This document shows, in pieces, positions 23,501-36,119 of a stretch of DNA of 64,000 bases (positions are counted from its first letter, which is position 1; every line of letters starts with the position of its first letter). This stretch comes from Sphagnum compactum. Taxonomy: Eukaryota; Bryophyta; Sphagnopsida; Sphagnales. The DNA lies in the NCBI GenBank assembly GCA_965153455.1, contig OZ234504.1, positions 6,324,001 to 6,388,000 on the forward strand, in the 5' to 3' direction. Below the pieces are notes generated by a model. That model was not told where the DNA came from. It did not search any database and worked only from the letters and a program-made list of their open reading frames with translations. The position numbers and the translations under genes are program-made.

Positions 23501-25389
23501 TGTGTGTGTTTTTTTGAGATGTATGTCTATTACCCACTCCAGGTTGTTGGCTTTTCTTTGCTTTGTACAAAGCTTTTGACAAGATTTGTGATGTATTTTG
23601 AGGAATGTTTATCAAACATAAAACTTTCGAAGAAAATTTATAGTGTATGTGGAGGGCAATTTATATCCATGAATTTCCTTCCTAGAAATTGGGAGGGATA
23701 TTATGCCTACTTATAGGTGTAAAAACCCTTTCACTATTGAGGAGTAGGCATAAGAACCTTCTTGTTCATACGCCTCATGATTTACATAGGTTTGGTTCAT
23801 GATAAATTTTGGCTCATGATTTATGAAATGTAAAGCCCAGAGGTGGGGAACATTCCCAAAATGCGAGGTTGGACTTAGCTATTGCCTTGTCCTAGGCCCC
23901 TTATTTTGAGAATGCCCCCACCTTAGGGCTTTACCCTACACATAAGAACATGTAAGGCATTTCAAAAAACAAAATGCTACAAGTGAGTGTTTTGTTTTCT
24001 AAAACATCTCTTATCATCTTTTATTTATTTATATTGTGATACCCATTGGGTAGGCTAGCGTGAGGATTAAAAAAATAAATTGTCAATTTTTATTTTTAAC
24101 ACCATGTAATGACCTCTATCCTAGTAAACATTACTAGAATAAGCCCACCTTGGCTCCACCTTGGGCAAGCCCTTATTCACAAAATGCACAATTCCAATAA
24201 TGATACCCCCACCTTTCAAGTTTTACCCCTTTTAGTTGGCCTTGCCTACCAAAGCAAGGATATTGTGTTTAGATTCATTATAAAGTCTAATAGTTTAAAG
24301 GATTTTGGCTCCTACGTAATAGGTCTATTTTTATATGAGGATTTTTGAAAGATGATATTTTGGCTTGTGTTGAAACTTGAGATTAGTTATAAAATCATAG
24401 TATCTTAAAGGATTTTGGTTTCTTTTAGAGTGTTTTTTGAAAATTATATTTTTGCATGGTGAAATTTGAGTTTCCATAATTATTTAATTTTCCTTGAGAT
24501 ATTTTTAAATGTAAATGGTAAGGCCATAGTGTGACACACACCCCTTGTTTCGATTCTCAACACGAGACGTTAAATACCCCTTAACAAACTCTGTTTGGTG
24601 CAATTTAGGAACCCCTGACCCACCACATGCCCCACCGTTGGACTTGACCCCACCTCTAAAGCCAAGCCTTCCCTTCGTTGTTGACTTAACATCCTAAGCA
24701 TCATCAACTATCCGTCCCTCCTTTTGCCATTGGTTGCAGGACATCCTAACATAATCAATTCATTGTTGCGTTCTTTGTTGTTGATTATAACAAACTTTTG
24801 CTTTGTAATATAAAGCTCCACCCGCTTAGAAATGAATTTTGAAATGATGGCTAATTTTAGCAAATTGTGAATAAGGTCCATGGCGCATCGAAGACCAAAC
24901 ATTATAGCAGCCCAAACCTTTTGTAGGTAGTTGCAACTTTTTTCAGGTTTTTGTTCTTTATTTATGCTTCAAAATGTGAAGTTCTAATATGTTATTAGAA
25001 CAATGTCATTTGCATGCAACCTTGTTCTTCTTCATTTTACCTAATGTTTCAATTCTTTCAAGTCTATTCCAGGTTTTGTAGAAGTTTTGGGTTGCATCCT
25101 TACTTCTAAAACTTCTGCAAAATGGTTTTTTGATTCTAAAATCCACTACCAATTCTACCTCTACACCCTATTTGCATGTTGGGTTTTTTCATCTTCCAAG
25201 TGCCATTTTAATTCTCTGTTAATTTATGTTGTCCAAGAAATGGGGTTTAAATTTTGTAAAGGCAGACCCAAAATGCAATGTGGTCATTGATGATGGTGGA
25301 ATCCCAAAGATTTTTTAAGATACACCTTTCATTCCTTTTAAAGAAGCGGATTTGCTACAAGCATTGAAGGCAACTATGTGAAAGCCTCC
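20531..25389. other. AT-rich intergenic DNA, no supported gene
   Basis: Long AT-rich stretch without a convincing exon. Possible fragments include a module related to the 17.6-kb tandem repeat at about 23860-23960 and a tRNA-like promoter pair near 23017-23063. The remaining open frames are short and low in complexity. Confidence 0.5.
23017..23063 (+). other. tRNA-like A box and B box, possible SINE head
   Basis: GTGGCAGATTGG (A-box-like, 23017-23028) is followed at tRNA-like spacing by AAGTTCGACTC (B-box-like, about 23053-23063). The match to the B-box consensus GGTTCGANTCC is partial. No acceptor stem or poly-A/T tail was established, so this is a weak SINE candidate and not a tRNA gene. 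Confidence 0.25.
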
Positions 25390-28108
25390 CCCTGGACCTT
25401 TTCAAAGATCTAACATTATGTGGTTACCTCATGTTAAAAGTGGTCAAGGATTGTATACCAATGCTGAAATTGTAGTCATCCCATGGGATTGTCTAAAGGA
25501 TTTCATAGAAGGGGAGCAGAACAACCCCAACTTCCTTTGCAAATTTATGAAGACAAAGGACCAATCTTTACACCTCCTAATCAATGATAACATGTGAAAT
25601 TGGTTTGCTTCCTTTTCCTATTATTATTTTCATAAGTTAACTGCAGACCATGGTTCATTTGTCAATAGTTTCTTGCATAATATAATTTATATTTGCAAAT
25701 ATAGACCAATATTGTAGTCTTGATTTACCTTCACCATTTTCTACCATTACCTTTAGTCTAATTTGTAGGCTGTTGTACTTCAAAACCTTTTCCACAACCT
25801 AATTTTGAGTTTTTTCTTGTCATTATACTATATCATTTTCCCAATAGTAGAGTCTCTGCAAAGCCACATGCCTAGTGCCATGCATGATTTTTTAGTACAA
25901 AGTTTTCAATTGAGATGTTTTTGTTATTAGGCAATCATGATCTCTATTCCAATCTAGTAATCTTTCCAATCTCAGCATGGAAAAAAGAAAATGATTAATA
26001 ACTTATTATAAAACTTATGGTATAACTGTTTTAAAAACATGTAGATGCATATCATTCTATAATTGTGAAAATTTTGAAAAATAAATTAACAATGAAACAG
26101 TAGGAACTGTTGAAAGAGAACCTACAAAGAAAAGGCCAAATGTTTCAACAAGTGCAATATCTGTTTTTTTTTGTTATAAAAGAACCTTTCAAAAAGGATG
26201 ATGTGCAACAAAAAGACTTTTTGCATGACCTTGGACTTTTGATTGTGAAAAATAACTTACCATTGCAGTTTGTTGAAAGTGTATAATTTAAACGTTTAAT
26301 ATTACATTTGTTTCCTAAAGTTGTGTTCCCCTCTAGAAAACAATTTTTTAGGAAATATTACCTAACTTGGTGGAGAAAATGAAACAAATATATGTTTTGC
26401 CAAAATTAACAAATTGTATTTCTGCCACAACAAGCTTTGACTTGTGGATGTCAAAGGGTGCCCATGATATATTTGCTCTTGTTATAAACTTTTTGGGATT
26501 TGATTGGCAACCCAAACAAGTAATTATTGGTTTGTTTGAGGCAACATAAATAAGTGGGCAAACATTAGCTAACAATTTGAGAAAATTACTTGATGAATAT
26601 GGGCTAAGAAACAAAATCATTGCCTATGTTAAGGATGTGGGTTCAATTTTAAATACTATGACAATTGCTTAAAAATTTGTTGTAAAATGTGAAGGCTTTG
26701 GTTTAAAATGAAAGTTTTCAGGGTGCTTGTTTTGGCCATGCTTTTTCCAAAGCATGCCAATATGCTACTATTGACAAAAAAATTTAAAGGAATTTCAAGT
26801 TTGTTTCAATCAAATCTACTTAGTTAGATTTGCAAAAATGTATAACTTGGCTTAAAAAATTTGGAAAGGGTAAACAAGAATGGAACAAGGCTTGTTCAAA
26901 TTCTAACTTACCTCTAAGAAAATTAAATACTCCAGTGAAGATAAGATGATTATTTAATCTATTGCAAATTTTTTTTCAAAATTATTGTCTTTCTTGTTTC
27001 TTATTGATTTGTTTTAGTTAAATCTTCTAACATTGGAATTTAAAATTTGTTTACAAATTTGCCAGCAAAATCATTATATTTCAAGAAGCCTTGCAATTTA
27101 AAGATGTTATTATTCTTTGTTGTAATAGGCATAATACTATTAGAATAAGTGGAAAAGTTCCTCCTCTTTTTACTTGGCACATCTTTAAAATAATTGTGGA
27201 CTCCTTATCTCCTGTTGTGACTACGTGTGTTCTGAACCAATCTAAGAGCCATTGGTTACTTTTTGATGCATTACAATTTGCCATTATTGGGTGCTTAAAA
27301 TTTAGGGAAGAAATTATAAACCATCTGCTAGTCAGTTTAATTGATGATGATTTTGGGATAACTTTTGAGTTATCTTTATTTACTTCTAACATCAAAAAAG
27401 AAGTCTACGATGTTTTAGATTCTTTTTTTTCTTTTAAAAAAAAAATTGAAGAAAAAAAAGCTCACAACACGTTGTTTTTGATGCTAGACCCTAGATTCAA
27501 AAGCCTTCATTTAGTATTTTCTTTTGTTGGTCGAGAGGAAAGTGTAAACATTATGGATAAATATGATAGGAGAACTTTATATCCTATGCTTTTGCAGTGT
27601 TATCATCATTTGCATCCAATGACAAAATTTGTTGGATGTGTAGATCAATTAGGTGATGAAGATTCTAATTTGGATATTTTTCAACAAATTGCATGCACAA
27701 GTGAACCATCAAAGGAACCTGTCACCAAGGACCTATTGATTTTTAGACGTTACCAAATGGATTCCAAAGACATCAAATGTCCTCTTCAATGGTGGGGAAA
27801 ACATGAAGCCATGTTTCCTAAAGTTGATTTTTTGGTTCATCAAATCTTAAACATTGTAGGGTCACAAATTGAAACATAAATAATTTTTTCTTTAGTAGGC
27901 ATACTTACAAATCTTAGAAGATGTTGTTTACAATCAGAAAACTTAGAAAATTTGATTTTTGTGAGCAAAAATTGGCCAAGTGATCCTAGAGATGGATGTA
28001 AATTGTCTTTCAATGTAGTAGAGTTAATTCAAACACATTTAGGTTTCGAAGAGGAGTTAGAAGAATTTGAAGGTTCATTTGAACGAGATGAAATAGTGAA
28101 CATATAAA
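25390..28108 (+). pseudogene. hAT-family transposase relic (BED/RICESLEEPER type)
   Basis: Pieces of an hAT transposase follow in order but in broken frames. About 25420-25590 gives LPHVKSGQGLYTNAEIVVIP and then NNPNFLCKF, which may be the start of a BED-type finger. About 26200-26550 gives DLGLLIVKNNLPLQFVESV and ISATTSFDLWMSKGAHD, typical of the catalytic region. The longest open piece, 27091-27879, holds MLDPRFKSLHLV and QWWGKHEAMFPKVDFLVHQI. After a stop at 27877-27879 the hAT dimerisation region continues with NLENLIFVSKNWPSDPR-like sequence to about 28108. Many stops and frameshifts show it is dead. Terminal inverted repeats and the 8-bp target duplication were not identified. Confidence 0.85.
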
Positions 28109-28686
28109 ATGTTGATTTTTCTTAGAATTTTCATTTTTTTGTGCAATTTTGTTATTTTTGAACATTAAAATTTAATTTTTGAGATAATAAATTTTTTTAA
28201 TAACCGGTATGCGAAAATAGGCTTTTGAAAACCAACTGGTATATCACATGTTGGAGAACTGGCGCTTTGAAACCCGGGTAAAATTGTTTTTGCAAATTTT
28301 TGAAACCCGGCCCGGGTCGGGTCTGTCAAAACAGTCTCATACCCGGACCCGGTGGTTATCAGAAAGGCTAGAGACCCGCCCCAACACTGGTATTTAGCGT
28401 CTCGCATTCTCAACGCCCGCCTTTTCCCCTTTTGGCTTCTCATTGTCTTCTAGTTGTCCGAAGACGGGTTTTGCGTCTCTTGTCTTTCATTGTCGTCGTC
28501 TTAAGTATCTGCTATTGCTGTTTTTAATCGTTTTGCTATTGAAGAAGTAGAGTACGACATCCGTTTCATTTTGGTCATAGCGGCGTTTTTTTTGTGTGTG
28601 TGTGTGTCTCTGAGAGTGAGAGAGAGAGAGAAAAGAGGTTTTCTTTCTGCTTTTGCAACCCCCGCAGAGAGTAATAGCAGGGGGAT
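28109..28686 (+). promoter_or_regulatory. Upstream region and 5' leader of NASP
   Basis: The proximal part (28590-28632) has a TG run followed by a GA run, a composition common in plant 5' leaders. The distal part (about 28200-28400) has several CCCGG phrases (AAACCCGG, CCCGGGTCGGG) of unknown meaning, possibly the edge of a repeat. Promoter function is inferred from position; no clear TATA box was chosen. Confidence 0.4.
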
Positions 28687-31600
28687 ATGCCATCAGTAGC
28701 GGCGATGGAGATATCGAACAGCAATGGTGAGGAATCGAAGGAAGGAGTATTGTATGATGCGCAGCGTCTGTACGACCTTGGCTGTGGAGCCCTCCGTATC
28801 GATGCTTACGACGAGGCTGCAGATTGCTTGAGCAAGGCTTTGGAAATTCGGTTAGTTACAGTGGATGACACTTTTATGCTTGGTTTGTGAATTTGTGTTC
28901 CGCAGACCTTTTTTTTTTTGGTGTGCATGTCTTTTTTTTCGGGGGCTTCTTCGTTCTTTGGAAGCTTGTGTCTTGCATTCTTAGAAGCTCGTGTACATCA
29001 TTCTTTTTGAAGCTTTTGTTGTCCTTGTTCTAGGTCCTCATTTTATGTTTCTGCTTTCTCTGGTAGCTTGTTTTCTGCATTCTACTTTAAACTTTTGTTC
29101 TTAAAACCTTTTGGTGCTATCCCCTTTTCTTTTGTCTCTGCAAGGACAGGGTTTCATCATTGTTTTTCGTGTTAATAGCATTGTTGCCACCAAAAAAAAA
29201 TGATTTACTTAGCAGCGATTCATTTTGGCCAGAAGAATGGGGAAAGCTTTGAATTATTCTGAGGAATGGCCATTGTAGCATCCAGACACAACAGGAAACA
29301 TCAAATGCCAATTGATTTTGGCACCTACAAGTGCATCTGTGTGACCCACAAGACCCTTACCACTGCTTATGGTATATGGACATATCTACAGATGATGTGG
29401 AACTTCTGTTCTGTGAAGGGAATTTTTTCTTTTGTTTTTGTTGATGGTAATTGTGCACATGGAATGGCCTCTGAGAAGAATCACAAAGTCTCTTAAAGTT
29501 ATTGAGACACAGAGGAACCCTAAAACTTATATTAGGGTGAAAGAATTCTTTCTCAAAATATGTGTGGCGCTAGAGGATTGTTTGTTGAAGGTAATTGTGC
29601 ACATGGAATGGCCTCTGAGAAGAATTGCAAAGTCTCTTAAAGTTTTTTAGACTCAGAGGTACTCTAATATTTTAGGGTAAAAGAATTCTTTATTCAAAAC
29701 ATGCCTAGCATTAGAGGATGCATCAGTGCATGCATGTGGACTTGCTGGATCTTGCAATCACTACAAATTACTCAAATTAGTAGAATGGAAATGTTTGAAT
29801 TGCAGCAGAGATAAATAAAGGAATATTTTATGATAGTATTATCTGATGAGCTCTGCACTGAATTTTTAACCTACAAAGTCCATTCTTTGTATAGGCATTC
29901 CAAGCTTGTCACACATGAAGCTTGGCAAAAAGAGTTTCACCTTAACTGGATACTGTAGTAGCATCAGGGGTTTTTAGCAGCATTATTAAACATGTGGTGA
30001 TTGTAGATCAAATCAGGTTGCAATAGCCAGTATAATAGTTTGAGACCTCAACTGAGCTGAAGATTTTAATGCAAGAAATACTGCCTTCATCGAATAGCTA
30101 ATACTGATATGACCTCTGGCCAACAGCTTTTGAGGTCCTCTGGAGGTAACGTAGTGTAATGCTTTCCAGGGGTTACCTGCAAGTGTTATTGTGCAGTTTT
30201 TTCTCCAACTCAATAGATATATTTTTCATGGCATTCACTGTTTATATGTAAATTTTATTTGGGATTCTTGTGCTTCACTGGTGGAGGCAACTTATGGAAT
30301 TGTAGTCTCTAACACTTATTGCCAGTCAGAAATTGCAATTCCCCTATGGGAGAGTATGCCAACTCTCTGCTTATCAAATGCCAAACTTGTTTTGGTTTTT
30401 TTGTGTTTGAAGTAAAACCTTGGGTATAAGCTCCAAGCATGATGGATACAAATTAATAAATCATCTTCAAGGTCTAGCATTGTCCTTTTCATGGTCATTA
30501 ATGAAAGCAGGCAGGTCATAGTGACCAGTCATTGCACCTAATGTCTCTCTTGCAAAGGATGTTGAATTGCATCACTGATCATTAAATTACATCCAATGAC
30601 TTTAAAGCTGTCCTGTATGCATCTATGACCAAATGGTTCGAGCCCTTGCTCTACCACATGGCCAAAACCTATATGTTTGATGCATGTCTACACAAGCTGA
30701 TGTTTGATGCAAGATCTGCAGATGTAGACCAGGTTATCTTCATGCAGCTGTTATTCTAGTGATTTAACAAATAAGCATGCAGTCTTTAGTCCTACCTACA
30801 TGTATGCAGATATACCACCTTTTATATTGGCCTCCCTGTGCTCGAGGGTTAGATGCTTGCTTGTAGACAAGCTAAAACGAAACAAAGCTTACCCTCACGA
30901 GCTTATGGCAGTGTGAATGTGCTTACTACTGACTTTTGTGATTAGCCATGCCTCTTGAGTGCTAACAAACCCTGTTGCTTCTGGGCATATGACAGAAACT
31001 CAGGTTGCAGGTTATATATGTTTGCTCTGTGTTTTGTTCACTTATTCTGTCCTAATCTACGCCTATATTTGTGTGCTGATAAGGTCAGTGAGGAGTAATG
31101 GCAGCTAGTCACTGCCATTCATAACTTTGTTGGTGACACATGCAAGGTTATGACCACACTCATCCTGTTTGTTTTGGTTTTGGTTTGTTCAAGTGTTTTT
31201 TGTGGACTTTCCTTCGCAATCTCATGGATGTATGTATAGTTCTAGAATGATCATTATGCTTCCAAGCCTGTGCAGTCTCTGTTGGTTTCATATGTGAAGA
31301 CCTCAGGGGTCATACAACTGTGCACTTAAGCAATCAATGAGAATGGATAACTGGCTCAGATCCCATTGGTGATGGATGGGCTGTGCATATGTATTTGTTG
31401 ACATTTATCTGTTTGATTTCAGGGTGCAACATTATGGCGAGTTAGCACTTGAATGTGCAATGACATACTACAAGTATGGCTGTGCACTTTTTGACAAACT
31501 TCAGTTGGAAGCTGATCCTCTTGGTGACACAGCTACACCACAGGAGAGTAATAGAGGCTCATTGTCCTCTGAAGCCTCAAAAGGGAAAGGTTTTCTCCAT

Positions 31601-34269
31601 CATTTCACCTCCTTAGAAGACACTCATCTGCGAAAGACAGAACGATTATGGATCAATATGAGATGTCTAAGGATGCTTTGAGCAATCTATCAAACATGTG
31701 ATAAAAAAGAGTGTTATAATGTAGTTCTTGCTTGACAGAGGCAGTATACTGTGGATGCTCAGTGGACTTACTGAAATTGCTTTTGGTTATGTTCATATTC
31801 ACAGAGGAGGATCCTGCGGATGACGAAGAGGGAGATGGAGATGGTGAAGGGGATCAAGGGGATGAGGAAGAGGTGGAAGATGGGAACCTTGAGGATGCTT
31901 GGAAAATGCTTGAGTTTGCACGAGTCATCCATGAAAAGCATGGCTGCTGCACCATTGAAACTGTTGACATTATCACCAAACTTGCAGACATAAACTGTTT
32001 CAAAGGTATGTATCTGTGGTTGGGTTTGATGTTTAGCTGCTCATCATTAGCATGCTGGATGACTAATCTTGTACCACCTGTGTGGCCACCTATGTGGCTT
32101 ATTCTTTTTCCTCATTTCCTCAGGATAGTTTCGTGTACTTGTCTAAGGGCAGCGTTGGCCAATAGTTGTTGCTAATTGGTATTTGGTTGGATTACCTTGT
32201 GTAGAGCTACTATAGTGCACTAACTTTGTGTCCCTTGTTTTTGTCTCCTTTTGTTTCAGTGTTTTCAAAATTTCCTGCTTTGATGCTATTCAGCTGTCCT
32301 CTCTTCACAATACTGGTTACTACAGTCACATGTTTGATGTATACTCCACACTCACTCAAACATTTGGTTCATGTGTCGAATGAACATATCTGAGGGATGG
32401 TTGCTGAACGGCCTTTACATTGATTGCAGTTTGAAGAGGATACTGTTGACTTTTTTTATTAGCTATGTCTCTTGAATGCTAGCCAACATCATTACTGAGT
32501 CTTTCTTTAGCTCCCAGAAATGCAACAGAAACTCCGGTTTTGAATGATTGTTTCTCTTACATTTTTAGCAGATTGTTTTACACGTACCTACACTAATTGT
32601 TGAAAACTGATGAAGTCAGTGAGGCATAATGGAAGCTAGTCGCTGCCATCCACCATGAAGCTGATGGTCTTGTACTTTTTGCAGGACACTCTTAAGGTGG
32701 TGACCCAACTAGTATATGTTATGTTTGTTTCAGTTGGGCCAGAACTGACACAACAGTTACCTTCAAAGTATAATTGTAGAGATTTCTCTGCAATCTCAGA
32801 GGTATGATTGTAGTGGGGTTGATTTCTATCTGCAGAGGATTATAAGACATGCTTTGAGGACTATGCAAATGCTTTACACATTCTAGAGGGGCTGGTAGAG
32901 CCTGACAGCCGCATCCTTGCTGAACTGTACTTCTCTCTCCTTCACTTTTTTGATCTTTTGTTCTTGAATTTATAGGGAAAATCTTGGTAAACCCATTGCA
33001 GTTCAATCAAATGAAGAACTTGGCTTCTGCTATATTGAGATAGGAATGCAAATGAGTGAGATTGATGCAGGAGTGTATGAAACTAAGAGTGCATGGAACT
33101 TTGAATAGGCATTTTAAGATAGCTCTTGCGCATCAGCTGGACCTGAAACCGAAGGAGGCTCTTGGATACTGCAATCATGCAGTTGCAATTTGTGAAGCCC
33201 GTGTGCAAAGGCTAAAGGAAGAACTTGCTGAAGCAAAAAGTAATTTAGCCCGAGCTGTGTTGCCTGGAGTCCCAGAGGCTGGTGATAAGGCCAAATCATT
33301 GAAAGCACTAATAGATGAGAGGACAAGTGAAGGACCAGAAGAGAACTCAGAGATGTTTGCCACTGCAGATAAAGCTTTGCTTGCCAAGGAGGACCAAGAA
33401 GACCTAGTGGTGGCACTGGATGTTGAAATCAAGGAAATTGAAGAATCTCTTGTGGATCTTAGAGAGAAGGTGGGTTTTGATTGTTTCTGGTCATCACAGC
33501 TATGCCAATCATTCTTAGTCAAAATCATGTTCCCTTTCTGTTGTCTTGAAATTAAGTTATGTGCTTCTGTTGACATACCTATTTACTTTTGAAGGATCAG
33601 TCGAGTTGCAATAGTGTGGTCCCTGATTACCAGTAAACTCAACTCAAATTTTTGTCGGAGGAAATGGTTTGCTCTGTGAGGTACCTTGGTTCTGCTTACC
33701 TTCTATTTTCATGCTTCAAAAATTGACCATCTGCTTCAATGCAGGCAGATGAACTCAAAGAAATGGCGACAGCTCCCTCTCTGGTGGAGGCTTTGCAAGC
33801 GGCTAATCCTGAAGCGGTAGCTAGTTTAAAGCAGATTATGGCTGTAGTCTCTCAAGCAAGTGGTTCAAGCAACGGAGGGGTTGATGCTCCTTCAACAAGT
33901 GCTACATTTGATAAACCTTCACTTGGGCGTGCTTCTTCATCAACAGCAGTCACCCATCTTGGGAATATGGGAAGGGGGGTTAAGCGGGCAGTACCTGTTT
34001 TGGTCTCAACTGACGAAATCTCCAGGGCTGCAGCTCCACAGCCAAAAAAGCGTTCGTTGGATGATATGATGATGGGCAGTGGGTTTGGAGAGACTCAGAT
34101 TGGATTTGGGGACACACCTGAAAGGGTTACTAATGGTGGCAATTTGCAGAATGGTCACCAATCTGTCGTTGCTTCTGTTGTTCAGGGAGATAGCAATCTT
34201 GCAAACAGTGCTTCAAAGGATCAAGAGTCAACAGTGATATTCCATCCTGTTGAACAGAGTCAGCTATGA
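28687..34269 (+). CDS. NASP: NASP-type histone H3-H4 chaperone (SHNi-TPR)
   Basis: NASP/Sim3/Hif1 proteins bind histone H3 and H3-H4 in the nucleus and feed them to chromatin assembly. Exons: 28687-28850, 31423-31589, 31805-32005, 32836-32926, 33109-33469, 33745-34269; all junction phases agree and give about 502 residues, close to the size of the Arabidopsis protein. Exon 1 starts the TPR (LYDLGCGALRIDAYDEAADC); exon 2 continues with YGELALECAMTYYKYGCALF. Exon 3 has the acidic insert (DPADDEEGDGDGEGDQGDEE) that interrupts TPR2, as in the family. Exons 4 and 5 give the SHNi-TPR core (FEDYANALHILEGLVEPDSR, then FKIALAHQLDLKPKEALGYC) and a coiled coil. Exon 6 carries PKKR, a probable nuclear signal, and a TGA stop. 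A possible extra exon at about 31617-31680 does not fit in phase. The gene looks intact. Confidence 0.9.
29446..29733 (+). repeat. Two-copy tandem duplication of 144 bp
   Basis: GGTAATTGTGCACATGGAAT starts at 29446 and again at 29590; the copies continue with GGCCTCTGAGAAGAAT and AAAGTCTCTTAAAGTT. They differ by several substitutions and small indels. The repeat lies in intron 1 of NASP. Confidence 0.85.
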
Positions 34270-36119
34270 CAATCATCCCTTTTAACTACACAAGGTGGCT
34301 GGTTTTGTACAACAGCATGTTCTTTTGGGTGATGGTTTTCAGGAGATACACAGGATTTTCATTGCATTGTGTGTTGGCAAATTCAAGGGTCCATGATTTA
34401 AAGCAGGAAACTGGCAAAAATAAGAGAACCACCAATTGGTCTGTTTCAGTGAACTTTCTCAAATTTGATTTTTTCCTTGGCTGAAAATCATAAAATCTCA
34501 GTCCACTAGGTTGCAGGATTGAAAGCTTGTCATAGGCATAGAACTGTTGATGTACTTAAACATATCAACGAGCATCTTGAACAGCCACTGCAATGGTTCT
34601 TTGTTACAGGTAAATGCAAAATTCAAAGGTTGCACCAAAAAAAGCCACCAATGGTCACAGGGATGGGAAATTTATTTAGTGATATAATTTTTCATATAAT
34701 TTCTCTGCAATCAGCAAACGGATTGCTTCAGATTTCACCACTTGACAATTAGGGGCATATATGGAAATGACTGCTTTTTGAGAAAATGGTCCTGTCTTCA
34801 TGCTCAGGTGTAACGTGCAAAGAATAATATGCAATTCCTCAATTTTCTCCAGGACCCAAGTTCCATCCTTAATGTACTGTTAACATACGTGGATATTTCT
34901 TTTCTCGACATGTGTACTCAGTTTCCTATTCAGTTTCATAAACCAAACCCAAACTTGATTTCATACCTCCCTGCTTTTATCATAACCAATTCCAGTTTAT
35001 CACTTTGTAGAAGCTGCAAATACTTTGCAGTTCCTTCAGCATCTTCCATGGTAACAAAGAAATTCCAAATATGCTCTTGATTTCTGTTGAGAACCTGGAT
35101 TTTGAAAGTACACTTAAGTAGGATTTTTTTCCAAATAGTAGAGGTCCTTAGACTGAGCACAACAAAGCTGATCACAAACTGAAATGGATGTTCACAGGAG
35201 AGCAATCTGATAACATGGAGGATGATGATGTCTCTCACAGCAAGAAAGTAAAATTCATGCTTCCTTTCAATAAATGCAGGGACCTGCAATATGTATTCAA
35301 CACCAATCAATTCAATACTTTGGTCAGAGCTTATTATTTTGTTCTCACCATGGATGTCATGCATTTTGCAATCTGCAGCTCATTGCACTAAACCAAAGCT
35401 CAAGCTTCCAGCTTTCAGAAATTGCAAAAAATTGCAAACCTTGACTGATATAAGCCCCAAAAGACCATCACCAGAATGAAGAGATTGTAAATCACAAGTA
35501 GGATGGATGTGAAATAACCTCTGATTTGAAGATTTCAAAAACAGTCAGGAGAATAAACCCTCCCAGACACAGCTCTACACAAAGAGTTGATGCTTCCTTC
35601 ACCCATTTGTTTCATTGCGGGTCAAATCTGAACTTCACAAACTTGGGAGTTATTGAAATCTCGATCTTGACTAAAACAGTACCACCACAAACAAATTGTA
35701 GGTAGCAAAACAGCAGTCATACGATGCATGAATATAATAACTACTGTGCCAAGGGACTGAAGGGAGGTCTATTACCATAAGCAGTTAAGCAAACAGAGAG
35801 AGATAAACTTATCAAATATCAACAAATTTAACTTGGCAAGGCTGAAGCTACTTGACTCAAAGTTGGCTTTGAAACTTCAGAACATACATATCACAAGTTG
35901 AAAGCTGCCATGAACTTCAAAATTGAAGGAGATACACTAGTGTGCTAAAACATTCATTAAAAAACTAAAAAATGAGTCAGAAAATAAAAGGCTGATGATG
36001 ATAACAAATCGCGTGTTTGGAGGACAAACACAAGCATCTGTTGTTCTTTGAGTCAAAACTGTAGTGATTCCAACTTGTGCAAAAAATTGATGGATGCCTA
36101 ACAATGGTATCTAAATTAC

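Noticed and set aside
33000-33055. Extra NASP exon reading NEELGFCYIEIGMQM
   Set aside because: Exon 4 joins directly and in phase to 33109 and gives the expected SHNi-TPR sequence; including this stretch breaks the conserved repeat.
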